From Chitinophagaceae bacterium (GTDB taxonomy: Bacteria > Bacteroidota > Bacteroidia > Chitinophagales > Chitinophagaceae): DNA of 63,380 nt. The stretch is from NCBI GenBank assembly GCA_019638615.1, contig JAHBTL010000043.1, forward strand, positions 1 to 63,380. The letters are read 5' to 3'. The position numbers were made by a program, and so were the translations under genes. The stretch's first letter is position 1; the number at the start of each line of letters is the position of its first letter. The notes below the pieces were generated by a model, which saw only the letters and a program-made list of their open reading frames with translations, was not told the DNA's origin and ran no database searches. This document shows, one piece after another, positions 1 through 7,929 of the stretch.

Positions 1-724
1 GGATTTTTTTTCACTGCGAGACCACCCGTGCGCTGCAATAAATTAAATGGATTTGACAGCAGGAGAAGAAATCCCGACAGTTTTTGATTTGCTCCCGCTG
101 TGCGAGGTGTCTCCGCCTCGCACGAAATTGTTGGTGCCAAATATAAAACCGATTTAATAAGGGAGTCAAGCCCTCTTTTAATCATTGTATATGAACTGTC
201 GGCAATGTCGTTCTTAAACTTGCCGCCAACTCTCATATTGCAGCAATGCACCAAAATTACTATAATCTGCGTAACCGGGCAGAAAGGGTGTATTTACCTT
301 TGGTGAGAAAAGTTCTCTCCCGCCATAATTATGCGTTTAAATTAATACAGGCGGAAGGCGGGGTGCCAATGACGTATTTTACAACCAGCATTAAAACAAA
401 ATATCCGATTACTCAACCTCTTACCCGTCATCCCGATCCCAACCGAAGGTCGGGAGAGAGATCTGCCGGGCTTTTGTACTATTGCTCAACATTAGTACTG
501 CCGTCCAACAGATTTACCTTCGGTGAGAACTATTTTCATTGCGGCAAAACCAGAGATAAACAAATACCGCAATAAAAGTTCTCAGGCACGGATGAATACC
601 CACCAGCAGCCTGAGCTCCAGCACGTATCAAAAAAAATCCCTTCCCCTGTTGACCTTTTGAGGATTTATACGATTCTATATATACCCCGGCGCAACTTAA
701 AATTCATAATAATTAAAATAACAA
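1..724. other. Non-coding region with repeats and a hairpin
   Basis: No credible gene is seen; the open frames here are short, overlapping and unlike any family I recognise. The stretch holds a perfect 8-bp stem (GTGCGAGG at 100-107 with CCTCGCAC at 116-123), a full copy of the dispersed repeat (291-478), and a segment (462-518) that recurs at 1566-1618. Bases 16-36 (GAGACCACCCGTGCG) resemble the right end of the structured element at 24283-24300, so the extreme left may be a piece of that family. Confidence 0.6.
291..478 (+). repeat. Dispersed repeat, copy A
   Basis: This segment aligns with the far end of the window (63155-63296). The shared blocks are GTATTTACCTT, a CGYATTTAAAT/AATACA stretch, TTTTACAACCAGC, AAAACAAAATATCC, ATTACTCAACCTCT and CGATCCCAACCGAAGGTCGG. 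A shorter inverted copy is at 3752-3802 and a related piece at 1530-1625. There is no open reading frame conserved between copies, so it reads as a non-coding interspersed repeat. Confidence 0.75.
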
Positions 725-1516
725 ATGATGCAAAAAATGAATCTATCCCCGCTAAAGATAATTCCGGTCTTACTGGCTGTTATTGTCTCCTTTTCCTGTA
801 GCAAAGACAAAGACAATAAAGACAACGATGACGATTATACATGCACTTCCTGCGCTTCAGCGCCTGTAGCAGTGGCTGCGAACAACACGATCAACAAAGG
901 GATTTATAAAGGAGTACTGATCGGTTCCTCCGGAACCCTGATCTTCAATATTCAAAATACTACCAATACCATCACAGGCACTATGGTGATTGATGGAGAT
1001 GTGGTTAGCCTGACCTGTGAGGCTGTCGACCTGGATGTAAACAGCGATTTTGAAGCATCCTTCACCGGAACATTGAACGACTATCTTGTTATTATACGCT
1101 TTCATGTAGAAAAAGGCGGAACAAACCCAACCATCGTCTCAGCTACCATACCAGGGCATCCTGATGCTGTTTTCATTGTAGCAAAAGAAACTTCTGATAC
1201 TTTACTGGAATGTTATGAAGGCACCTACACTATTTCCGGCGACTGGACAGAAGAAGGAACGTATAACTTCCTGGTGGCAAGAAAGAGCGGAGGAGGAACC
1301 TGGAAGGCTATTGCAGCAGAAGACGGATTTCCCGAAGAATTTACCTCTGGTAAAGGCTATATGTCGGGCAACAATGTAGTGGACCCTAATCGTCTCGGCC
1401 AGGGTGCGGATGTTGTTATTGCTACTATTAACGGTCACACTATATCCGGTAATTTTGTGGATACCGATGGAGATGAAAAAGCTACGGTTAATCATAAAGG
1501 TAAGCGTACGCTATAA
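725..1516 (+). CDS. Putative surface lipoprotein of unknown function
   Basis: The 263-residue product begins with a short basic N-terminus, a hydrophobic run and a lipobox ending VSFSC at about residues 23-27, so it should be processed by signal peptidase II. The lipobox Cys is followed directly by a charged, Asp-rich stretch (SKDKDNKDNDDD). In Bacteroidota, acidic residues just after the Cys can act as a lipoprotein export signal to the cell surface; that role here is inferred. The remainder is Thr/Gly-rich and probably beta-rich, with repeats of ISG and ITG type suggesting a beta-sandwich or barrel. I do not recognise a family. Two ATG codons are adjacent at 725 and 728; either could be the start. 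It stands alone, flanked by repeats on both sides. Confidence 0.75.
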   Translation: MMQKMNLSPLKIIPVLLAVIVSFSCSKDKDNKDNDDDYTCTSCASAPVAVAANNTINKGIYKGVLIGSSGTLIFNIQNTTNTITGTMVIDGDVVSLTCEAVDLDVNSDFEASFTGTLNDYLVIIRFHVEKGGTNPTIVSATIPGHPDAVFIVAKETSDTLLECYEGTYTISGDWTEEGTYNFLVARKSGGGTWKAIAAEDGFPEEFTSGKGYMSGNNVVDPNRLGQGADVVIATINGHTISGNFVDTDGDEKATVNHKGKRTL

Positions 1517-1529
1517 TCAAATCACTCTT

Positions 1530-1625
1530 TCGCGAGGGAGAACTTCTTTCATCGAAGGTAAATTTGCCCGGCCTTTGTACTGATGCTCAACATTTGGACT
1601 TTGCTCAACAGATTTCTCTCCCGCC
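1530..1625. repeat. Partial copy of the window-end repeat family
   Basis: Bases 1566-1618 match 462-518 closely: TGCCSGGC, TTTGTACT, TGCTCAACATT and CAACAGATTT recur in the same order. The last part, CTCTCCCGCCA (about 1615-1625), also occurs at 316-326 inside copy A. Immediately beyond it begins the truncated ATPase coding sequence, so the repeat edge and the gene break coincide. Confidence 0.6.
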
Positions 1626-2159
1626 ACTCGGGTATGATTCACCCGTAAGGCTGGCTTCGTTTATATACAACTGGTTCGATTCAAATACCAGGCAATCGGC
1701 AGGGATCATGTCGCCCGCATGCAGGAGCAGCACATCGCCTGGAACCACCTCGCCGGAAGGAATTTCGACAGGCGTACCGTCTCTTACAACAGCACATTTG
1801 AGGGTGATCAAAGATTGCAGCTTTTCAATCACCTTACCCGCATTTCTTTCCTGGAAAAAGCTCATCAGTCCTGAAGACAAAACAATGAACAGTATAATGA
1901 ACACATCTGACGCATCGCCGAGAAAAGCCGATAATATAACTGCCCCGATCAAAAGCAACATCAGCGGGCTTTTGAACTGGCTTAAAAACAAATGAATATT
2001 TTTCTGAAAGGAACTCTTTGCAACAATGCGCTCATTCAGCGCCTGATACTTTAAGGCCGCCTCCGTTGCGCCAAGCCCGTTTTCTGAGCTTTGCAACTTT
2101 TGGAACCAATACCCCGCATCGTATTGCCAGAATGCAGCAGACGACAGAGTGTTATGCAT
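1605..2159 (-). pseudogene. Truncated Mg2+-type P-type ATPase (MgtA-like), N-terminal fragment
   Basis: The 184-residue frame reads as the cytoplasmic N-terminus, the first two membrane helices (about residues 63-105) and the actuator domain of a P-type ATPase, ending with the actuator motif TGES (residues 172-175) and a few unrelated residues. A full MgtA-like pump is near 850-900 residues. The DKTGT phosphorylation site, nucleotide-binding domain and remaining helices are all missing. The break falls right after TGESYP, where a copy of the dispersed repeat starts. A stable or active pump is not expected; the remnant was probably left by a deletion or insertion at the repeat. Confidence 0.85.
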
Positions 2160-2393
2160 GGTACTGAAATTTAGGCGGTTTCCGCATGATCTTTATAAAA
2201 GGACTGCTGCAGGCTTTTCAAAATATACATACAACGCTTTTCGATTTGCTGTACAGAAGAAGCAGGCTTGAAGAAACATTGCAAAAGTATGTTGGAAGAA
2301 TAACAGGGGAATGGCAGGACAGCGTAGTGCGGAGGCTGCTTCTCAGCCAGCAGCCTTCCGTTCTGATGAACCCAACGAAGAAAGGCGATATTT

Positions 2394-2786
2394 CTATTTT
2401 TTTCCTCCTTTTTTCTTCGGAGCTGTTTTCCGGGCAGGTGATTTTTTGGCGATTTTGGATGCTGATTTCTTCACCGGGGCAGCCGCTTTTTTTACTGCTT
2501 TGGAAACTTTCTTAGCCGCCTTCCGGGCAACAGGTTTCGCTTTTTTCGCGGTCTTCACTACTTTTTTCGCTGCTTTTTTAACCGCTTTCTTCACAGGCTT
2601 TGCCTTTCCGGAGATCTTTTTCTTAATGGCTTCTTTTACTCCTGTAAATTTTTCAGCAACGGTTTCCGTAACCGCGGTGGCGCCGGCAACAATATCGGTT
2701 TTCAGTTCTGACGCGGCTTCGCTTATCCTTTCAAAAAGAGTTGGCTGCTCCAGGGCCGATGAGGCTTTTTGTTTCTTTGATGGCAT
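2394..2786 (-). CDS. Histone H1-like Lys/Ala-rich DNA-binding protein
   Basis: From the internal ATG at 2786 the product is 130 residues starting MPSKKQKASS; the longer frame up to 2837 adds an unconvincing leader, so I prefer the shorter form. Residues 1-60 are mixed and could form an amphipathic helix (LFERISEAASELKTDIVAGA). From about residue 60 to the end the chain is almost only Lys, Ala, Val, Pro and Ser in degenerate KKAVKKAAKK-type repeats, ending KKKGGKK. This composition matches bacterial histone H1/Hc1-like proteins, which bind DNA non-specifically and compact the nucleoid. The tail repeats are prone to length variation. The function is inferred from composition only. Confidence 0.8.
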   Translation of the reverse strand: MPSKKQKASSALEQPTLFERISEAASELKTDIVAGATAVTETVAEKFTGVKEAIKKKISGKAKPVKKAVKKAAKKVVKTAKKAKPVARKAAKKVSKAVKKAAAPVKKSASKIAKKSPARKTAPKKKGGKK

Positions 2787-3248
2787 ATGGTATTTATTGT
2801 GTTTGCGTAAAGTTAGTGTTCCTCTCTCAACAAGCAAAAATTACTGTATCAGGGGAATGAATAAACGTTCTATAATTGCGATCAGATGTTCCTACGCTTA
2901 AAAAATCCCTGTAGAAAGCTACCAGTCACTCTTTTGTAAATAAGATTGCGATTCCGACCTCCCCGAAAAATTGGAATACGCTCCGGGTGTATTTCAAATT
3001 TTTGCATCATCCGCGGTATTCCGGTCGGTGAGACCTGCCCGACTGCGTCATTCAGGCGGGCACCGACCGGTAGCGGGCTCTAGGAGCTGACTAAAAAGGT
3101 AAATGAAGGCGCTGAGAATCGCATAAACGACTATTAGTCTCCATCACCTACCCGAATAAATTATTTATTTAGCGACCTTTTTGGTCATTCCCCGAAAATT
3201 TGAAACACCCTACGCTCCCATAAGCTTACTCTTATAATGCTTCTGTTG
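2787..3248. other. Intergenic region with a long hairpin
   Basis: Bases 3021-3030 (CCGGTCGGTG) pair perfectly with 3061-3070 (CACCGACCGG read as the reverse arm), and TGCCCG (3036-3041) pairs with CGGGCA just inside it. The stem is GC-rich and has no U-tract, so it is not a typical terminator. It carries the GGTGAGACC word that also marks both ends of the element at 24074-24297. No gene is seen here. Confidence 0.5.
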
Positions 3249-3256
3249 TAACTTTG
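3249..3256 (+). promoter_or_regulatory. Bacteroidota -7 promoter element TAACTTTG
   Basis: TAACTTTG fits the Bacteroidota -7 consensus TAnnTTTG exactly. It ends one base before the ATG at 3258, so the transcript would be leaderless or the true start would lie slightly downstream. No clear -33 TTG was found at the expected distance. Confidence 0.4.
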
Positions 3257-3257
3257 C

Positions 3258-3668
3258 ATGGTGAAAGAAAACGAGCATCCTGTAATACTCTTCGATGGGG
3301 TATGCAATCTTTGTAACAACAGCGTTCAATTTGTTATTAAAAATGACAAAAAGAAGGCATTCTATTTTACCTCCCTGCAAAGCAATGCAGGACAACAACT
3401 CCTGGAGCAATACCGGCTATCTCCCGACAGGTTCGATTCTTTCGTTTTAATTGAAAATAAAAAAGCCTATACAAGAAGCACAGCCGCATTAAGAGTGGTA
3501 AAAAGATTGGGGGGATTATGGACATTGCTGTACGGGTTCATTATCATTCCTCCGTTTATCCGGAATGCCCTCTACGATTGGGTGGCGCGAAACAGGTATC
3601 AATGGTTTGGCAAATCCGAAAGCTGCATGCTCCCTACACCTGAATTAAAAGCAAGATTTCTGAATTGA
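3258..3668 (+). CDS. DCC family protein (DUF393, thiol-disulfide oxidoreductase-like)
   Basis: The 136-residue protein has the family signature FDGVCNLCN near its N-terminus, with Cys16 and Cys19 forming a CxxC in a thioredoxin-like context. The second half carries the typical RSTAALRVVKRLGG and RNRYQWFGK segments. Length and motif order match stand-alone DCC (DUF393/YuxK) proteins. The family is thought to act in thiol-disulfide chemistry, but its physiological partner is not established. It has no signal peptide, so it should be cytoplasmic. It is monocistronic and lies between two decayed loci. Confidence 0.9.
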   Translation: MVKENEHPVILFDGVCNLCNNSVQFVIKNDKKKAFYFTSLQSNAGQQLLEQYRLSPDRFDSFVLIENKKAYTRSTAALRVVKRLGGLWTLLYGFIIIPPFIRNALYDWVARNRYQWFGKSESCMLPTPELKARFLN

Positions 3669-3751
3669 TTGCCGAAACTTTCGTTCAATTCAAACCCTTA
3701 TACTGGCGGAATCGCAGTGACCGGGAGTGTTTTATTTTTGCAATCATAAAA

Positions 3752-3802
3752 CCAAATACGTCATTGGCATCCTGCCCTTAGGTTGTATTGAATTAAACAT
3801 TC
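3752..3802 (-). repeat. Dispersed repeat, partial inverted copy
   Basis: Read on the minus strand this is AATTCAATACAACCTAAGGG then CAGGATGCCAATGACGTATT, the same order as in copy A (about 340-385) and copy B (about 63175-63225). Its left edge is the last sequence before recognisable deformylase codons begin, so the repeat marks the break in that gene. Confidence 0.7.
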
Positions 3803-4106
3803 ATCAATGCCGAAATAATGGAACGTTCGGCAGAAACCCGGCAGGATGAAGAAGGTTGCTTAAGCATCCCTAACCTAAGCCGTAACCGAACTATTACAAT
3901 CGAATATTTCAATAAAGATTTTAAAAAGCAAATCAAAACATTCGGCGGAACAACGGCAAGAATGATACAACACGAATATGACCACACAGGGAATTTTATA
4001 CCTTGACTACCTGAAGCCGCTAACCAGGAAGCTGATGCAATCAAAGCTGAAAAAGATCATAAAAGGGCAGATCGACCCGAAATACCCGATGAAGTTTATA
4101 GATTGA
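3803..4106 (+). pseudogene. def: Peptide deformylase remnant (5'-truncated and frameshifted)
   Basis: Translation gives the deformylase motifs EGCLSIP and QHEYDH, which supply the metal ligands Cys and the two His of this enzyme. The N-terminal third, with the GxGLAAxQ motif, is absent. Just after EYDH the frame hits a stop at about 4006. Shifting frame restores a normal C-terminus, from YLDYLKPLTRKL to the end near KYPMKF, and stops at 4106. The gene therefore has a lost 5' end plus at least one frameshift. Deformylase is normally essential, so an intact copy must exist elsewhere in the genome. The 5' break is at the repeat copy 3752-3802. Confidence 0.9.
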
Positions 4107-4147
4107 ACGGAAGCAACTGCTTCGTCAAAAAAATACTTTTTTAGCAT

Positions 4148-5353
4148 TTATCGCCCGAATGCAAAATAAGGCGTCAGGAGGTGCCCTTTACCTTTAAGCC
4201 AGTTCGATACCATTTCCATCCCGGTAACGGAAAACGTGATGCCGTTGCCTCCAAACCCTAAAACGAAATAGGAATTTTTAAAGGCTTTGTGTTCGCCTAT
4301 ATAGGGCAACCCGTCTTTGGTTTCCCCGAAAGTGCCTGTCCAGGCAAAATCTGACTGGAAAGGAATACCCGGTAAATACTTTTCAAAAGATTTCAGCAGC
4401 TTGTGTTCCTTCTTCCCGATCAAAGCGTCGCGCTTCTGCGGATCGCGAAATTCCTCGTCTTCACCGCCGATCAGCATCCTGCCATCATCGGTAGTGCGCA
4501 TATACAGGTAGGGATCTACGGTATTCCAGATCAGCACGTTTTTGTATTTCCGGCTTACGGCAGGCGCTACTTCAGATACAATAGCATAGGTGCTGATAAG
4601 ATCAACAAATTTTTCTTTGATCATTGAAGCGCTTTCATACCCCACGCAATACACGATCTTTTTACACCGGATGGTTGCCCCTGTGCTTAATTTGACTTCA
4701 TTGGTACGACTGCCATATTTTACTCCTGTAAGCTCAGTTTTATCATATACCTGCAGACCTCTTTTTTGGTTGTATGCCAATAGCTCATGCACCAGCATAA
4801 AGGCATCCACGCTTCCTCCCTGTTTGGAAAGAATGCCGCCATAGGTTTCGTGCAGATCGTATTTCTTTACAATTTCATCTGGTACCATCCACTTTACCGC
4901 AAACCCTGCTTTCTTCCGCGCGTCCAATTCTTTCTCCAATCCCTTCACGTCTTTTTTCAACGCGGCGAAATAAAGAGAGTCTTTTTTCCGGAAACCGGCT
5001 TTGGATCTTATTTGCCGGGCCAATTTGCCCAATTGATCTATTGATTTTGAACATGCTTCATAGCTTGCTACTGCGCCTTTTTCTCCTACTTTTTCAATCA
5101 GTTCGTACAACGGCGTATCAATTTCATACTGCAGCATGGAAGTGGTAGCCGAAGAGCTGCCGTTGGCGATCTCCCGCTTATCGATCAGGATGGTTTTATA
5201 ACCATCCCGGATGCACTGGTGCGCAATCAGGCTGCCGGTAATACCACCACCCACCACCAGCACATCACATTTCGCATCTTCCTTCAGCGAGGGATAAGTA
5301 GCCGGCAGCCCGTTTTTTACCAGCCAGAAGGGTTCGTTCGATTTTAAGTCCAT
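4148..5353 (-). CDS. FAD-dependent oxidoreductase (DadA/glycine oxidase-like)
   Basis: The 401-residue protein has a clear dinucleotide-binding fold: VLVVGGGITGS at residues 31-41, an acidic DKRE at the end of strand 2, and a C-terminal FAD motif with LPYIGEHKAFKNSYFVLGFGGNG. This is the DAO (PF01266) fold, in which an FAD-bound enzyme oxidises an amine or amino acid. The ATTSMLQYEID segment after the first Rossmann strand is seen in relatives that carry a C-terminal Rieske domain, but no Rieske domain is present here. There is no signal peptide. It begins 11 bases after the end of the HEAT-repeat gene on the same strand, so the two may be co-transcribed. The substrate is unknown. Confidence 0.88.
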   Translation of the reverse strand: MDLKSNEPFWLVKNGLPATYPSLKEDAKCDVLVVGGGITGSLIAHQCIRDGYKTILIDKREIANGSSSATTSMLQYEIDTPLYELIEKVGEKGAVASYEACSKSIDQLGKLARQIRSKAGFRKKDSLYFAALKKDVKGLEKELDARKKAGFAVKWMVPDEIVKKYDLHETYGGILSKQGGSVDAFMLVHELLAYNQKRGLQVYDKTELTGVKYGSRTNEVKLSTGATIRCKKIVYCVGYESASMIKEKFVDLISTYAIVSEVAPAVSRKYKNVLIWNTVDPYLYMRTTDDGRMLIGGEDEEFRDPQKRDALIGKKEHKLLKSFEKYLPGIPFQSDFAWTGTFGETKDGLPYIGEHKAFKNSYFVLGFGGNGITFSVTGMEMVSNWLKGKGHLLTPYFAFGR

Positions 5354-5364
5354 AATGTTGTATA

Positions 5365-5961
5365 TTATTTCCCCACTAATTTCTTTACAAATCTGATTTT
5401 GGGGTCATCTATATTCCAGCCCGCTGTTTCTTTATCCACTAAATCTCTATTCTTTTTACGGATATCTCTCAAAGCATTACCAACAGATTTTCTCAGATAT
5501 TCGCTTTCATCTTCCCTGTGCTCACTGATCAGGTGTATGGCAGCTTTTGGATTTTCTTTGAAATAAGGGCGACTCGTCCAAATTCTTAATCCTTCAATAA
5601 CTGCTCTTTTTACATTTGGATTTTTGTCAGACAGCCATTTTTTAATAGTGGACAGACTGTTCTCATATCCCTTTGCCCTGCAATAATTATCAAATGCTTT
5701 GGCTAACATTTCCTGAACGCGCCAGTCTTTGTCTTTTGCAACCTTTGTCTCAAGAAATTTAAGCGCTTGGGGATTTTCGGTTGAAAGTTGTCCCAAAAGA
5801 TAGGTTGCTAACATTCTCACCTGGTAAGTTTTGTCAGACAAAAGATCTTTTGCCATCCCGAAATGATTTTCTGCTTTATTATCTAAAATAATATTCCCAG
5901 CTTCAATAATATGCTTAAACCCGTGTTCAATTTTTTTTATGTCATCAATCAGTTGTTTCAT
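5365..5961 (-). CDS. HEAT-repeat protein, DNA alkylation repair (AlkD-like) family
   Basis: The 198-residue product is all-helical and built from about five HEAT-like helix pairs, for example YQVRMLATYLLGQL, DWRVQEMLAKAFDNYC, NPNVKRAVIEGLRIW and YLRKSVGNALRDI. This pattern, with aromatic and Arg residues on the inner helices, matches the DNA alkylation repair enzyme family (PF08713), in which the HEAT superhelix cradles damaged DNA. It is shorter than canonical AlkD (about 230 residues), and I cannot confirm the catalytic Asp, so a non-enzymatic HEAT protein remains possible. The FAD oxidoreductase gene follows by 11 bp. Confidence 0.7.
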   Translation of the reverse strand: MKQLIDDIKKIEHGFKHIIEAGNIILDNKAENHFGMAKDLLSDKTYQVRMLATYLLGQLSTENPQALKFLETKVAKDKDWRVQEMLAKAFDNYCRAKGYENSLSTIKKWLSDKNPNVKRAVIEGLRIWTSRPYFKENPKAAIHLISEHREDESEYLRKSVGNALRDIRKKNRDLVDKETAGWNIDDPKIRFVKKLVGK

Positions 5962-5989
5962 CGTTGGGAGAATGTTGTTAAGTCTAACT

Positions 5990-6235
5990 TTAGTCTATGA
6001 CTTCCCACAGTTGAACTTTGTTTCCTTCCGCGTCAAGGATATGTATAAATTTACCATAGTCCTATGTTTCAATCTTGTCCACAATGGTTCCCTTTCTTTT
6101 TTTAATCCCTCAACAAGTGCTTCCAGATTTTCTACCCCTGTAATTTATCATAAACGTCTTTTCAAAGTAATTCTGTCATTTTCTTTGGGTCCTTGCATTA
6201 AAAAAAACACCGTCAATACCTGTTACCTTTTTCAT
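5990..6235 (-). pseudogene. VOC/glyoxalase family remnant
   Basis: Read from the ATG at 6235, the sequence gives MKKVTGIDGVFFNARTQRK then a stop; a frameshift restores KDPKKMTE. After a deleted middle comes VENLEALVEGLKKER, and after another shift the normal VOC ending, DAEGNKVQLWEVID, stopping at 5990. An intact VOC protein of this type is about 125 residues, while only about 245 bp remain. There are two or more frameshifts, an in-frame stop, and an internal deletion of roughly 130 bp, so the gene is dead. Confidence 0.85.
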
Positions 6236-6250
6236 TGTATGGTTGTTTTC

Positions 6251-6721
6251 TTATTGATTTCTCAATATTTTTTTAATCAATACAATTTGCCCTAAATGAT
6301 AGTAACTATGTTCGATCATCCCGTCTATATTCCTTAAACAGGTTCCATATTTTTCGTCTACAAAACTTTCAAATAGCTTTTCCTCGGGCATTTGCTCGAT
6401 TAACCCGGCAAATTCTTCTGCATCACTCCAAAATTTATTCAGAAATTTTTCCCATTCTTCCTGCGATTCAACTGGCGGAAAATCAAAACTGAATTTATCT
6501 CTGATTTCCAAATTCCCTCCAAGAAAAACATTTTTAATCCCGTTTATATAATAATGAATGTGCCGGGCAAGAGCCGAAATTGTATTTAAGTCCTGAAGTT
6601 TAGTTGTTGCAATCTTCCAATCCAGGTTGTCCAATTGATTTTTAAAATTTGTATTTGAAATCCATGTTCCATTTAAAATTACTTCTCTGAATCTATTGGC
6701 AAGCTGAGCACGATTATTCAT
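6251..6721 (-). CDS. DinB-like protein (DUF1572)
   Basis: The 156-residue protein is helical, with His residues placed as in the DinB/YfiT four-helix bundle: ARHIHYYING in the second helix and MIEHSYYHLGQI near the C-terminus. These His residues usually hold a divalent metal. The closing HLGQIVLIKKI is typical of the DUF1572 branch. The family includes bacillithiol/mycothiol-type transferases and many uncharacterised stress proteins, and the substrate here is unknown. It lies in the same orientation as the FMN split-barrel gene, which ends 36 bp upstream, so the two may share a transcript. Confidence 0.85.
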   Translation of the reverse strand: MNNRAQLANRFREVILNGTWISNTNFKNQLDNLDWKIATTKLQDLNTISALARHIHYYINGIKNVFLGGNLEIRDKFSFDFPPVESQEEWEKFLNKFWSDAEEFAGLIEQMPEEKLFESFVDEKYGTCLRNIDGMIEHSYYHLGQIVLIKKILRNQ

Positions 6722-6757
6722 TTTCCTTTTATTCTGATATATTTTATTAAAGCTGTT

Positions 6758-7264
6758 TTACAAATTCAGCTTACCGTCTCTTCCGATATCCATCTGCTGA
6801 CCCGAAATAGCACTGGCAGCCACTTTGAGCAGGGTAACCAGCTTGTTGGATTTGTTGTCCCAGTAATGCGCTTCGCCGGGTGTTACTTTTAGTACACGGA
6901 TGTGTGGATCTTCTTTCCCTTTTTCAAACCAGGCTTCGATCATTTTATTCCAGTACTTGTCAATCCTTTCCCGATCCAGGGAAATTTCACCCGTACCGTT
7001 GATACTTAAAAAATTGTAATCGCCCACATGCGCATAAAGCAGGCTTACCTTGCTGTTGCTTTGAAGATTATGGTGGGTTTCGCTTTCTGAAGAAAAGAGG
7101 AACCATATATTGCCTTCTTCATCCACTTCCTGCCGGCTCATAGGCACCGCGTGGGGATAGTCGCTGCCCGGTGTAAAGGAGCACATCATCCCGATATCAA
7201 TTTTATTGACCATTTCTTTGATCTTGTCAATGGCTTCCCGGTCGTGCAAATTTTCTGTACTCAT
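6758..7264 (-). CDS. General stress protein 26-like FMN-binding split-barrel protein
   Basis: The 168-residue product fits the pyridoxamine 5'-phosphate oxidase-like split-barrel fold (PF16242). Features are an early MVNKIDIGMMCSF strand, HAVPMSRQEVDEEGNIWFLF, the SKVSLLYAHVGDYNFLSINGTGEI core and a C-terminal TPGEAHYWDN. Relatives bind FMN or a related flavin and are often induced by general stress. It is unlikely to be PdxH because the length and the C-terminal active-site Arg/His pattern differ. The likely location is the cytoplasm. The start ATG at 7264 has MSTENLHDREAI, the normal N-terminus of this family. Confidence 0.88.
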   Translation of the reverse strand: MSTENLHDREAIDKIKEMVNKIDIGMMCSFTPGSDYPHAVPMSRQEVDEEGNIWFLFSSESETHHNLQSNSKVSLLYAHVGDYNFLSINGTGEISLDRERIDKYWNKMIEAWFEKGKEDPHIRVLKVTPGEAHYWDNKSNKLVTLLKVAASAISGQQMDIGRDGKLNL

Positions 7265-7275
7265 AGCTGATATAT

Positions 7276-7452
7276 TTAATAATGATGGAATTGAGTTAAA
7301 TATAACAATATAACCAGCCAGGCTTCAGGTGCGGGATATGTAAAGATACGATTTGTAAGTATATCCCCGATATGAAGGGGCTTTACGGGCTGGCTGTATA
7401 CATGAATGAATAGTCCGCACAGCACAATGGCCGTTACCAGTTTTGTGTACAT
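7276..7452 (-). pseudogene. Truncated secreted thioredoxin-like (TlpA-type) N-terminus
   Basis: This 58-codon frame starts with a good signal peptide (MYTKLVTAIVLCGLFIHVYS) followed by QPVKPLHIGDILTNR. That is the usual opening of large periplasmic TlpA/thioredoxin-like proteins of this phylum (xPVKPLxIGDxxPN). After about 40 codons the sequence no longer fits and stops, and no thioredoxin CxxC domain follows. I read it as the remnant of a deleted gene. The assignment rests on a short match. Confidence 0.45.
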
Positions 7453-7929
7453 GAAAAATATTTTTTTAATAAAGTGATTGATGAAGGCAGTTGCGGATAC
7501 TGCCTCATAAAAGGGTTCTTGCGGTGCAACCCCGGGGAGTATAAAGATGAAATGTTCAGCCTGGATAGAAAAACCAAATTGGGGATAGATTATCCGCCTT
7601 CAAAGCTATTTTGTTGCTTTTGCACGGAATAATTTCAAAAAACGTGGAAAAAATCACATTTTTCGAACTTATCTCTGCCAAGGGGAGATAAAAGCAAATA
7701 GAGTGTACGCTGATCGCCTGGCAAAAAGCCCACGATCTTATCATTTTATGGTCGCATTCCTTTCTTCAATGTTAGTAGTCAAATAAAGACAAGGAACTTC
7801 TTGCAGGCATGGGATATTTCGGAGAAGAAAGCAGCTTACAGGATAATTGACAACTACCGGGTGAATCGTATTTTTTATTTTCGTTTTGCACGGTAAATTT
7901 ATTCTAATATCTGTTTTACTCTAATTGCA
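7453..7929. other. Intergenic, probable gene debris
   Basis: No complete gene is seen. Two short open stretches on the plus strand have protein-like composition: about 7483-7623 (ending CCFCTE then stop) and about 7808-7903 (through RIIDNYRVNRIFYF then stop). I cannot assign either to a family. Given the truncated genes on both sides, they may be fragments of deleted neighbours. Confidence 0.35.

Noticed and set aside
100-801. Three overlapping plus-strand open frames (100-306, 246-575, 523-801)
   Set aside because: They lie across repeat copy A, have no family features and no conserved frame in copy B.
2163-2290. A minus-strand open stretch ending in KDHAETA just upstream of the ATPase fragment
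   Set aside because: Open but with no start, no family match and unconvincing upstream residues; not enough for a gene call.
2186-2901. Long plus-strand frames opposite the histone-like gene (Phe/Ala-rich product)
   Set aside because: The composition is the mirror of the Lys/Ala codons on the other strand; they are antisense shadows.
7556-7744. 62-codon minus-strand frame
   Set aside because: No similarity or signal seen, and it overlaps plus-strand debris; treated as chance.
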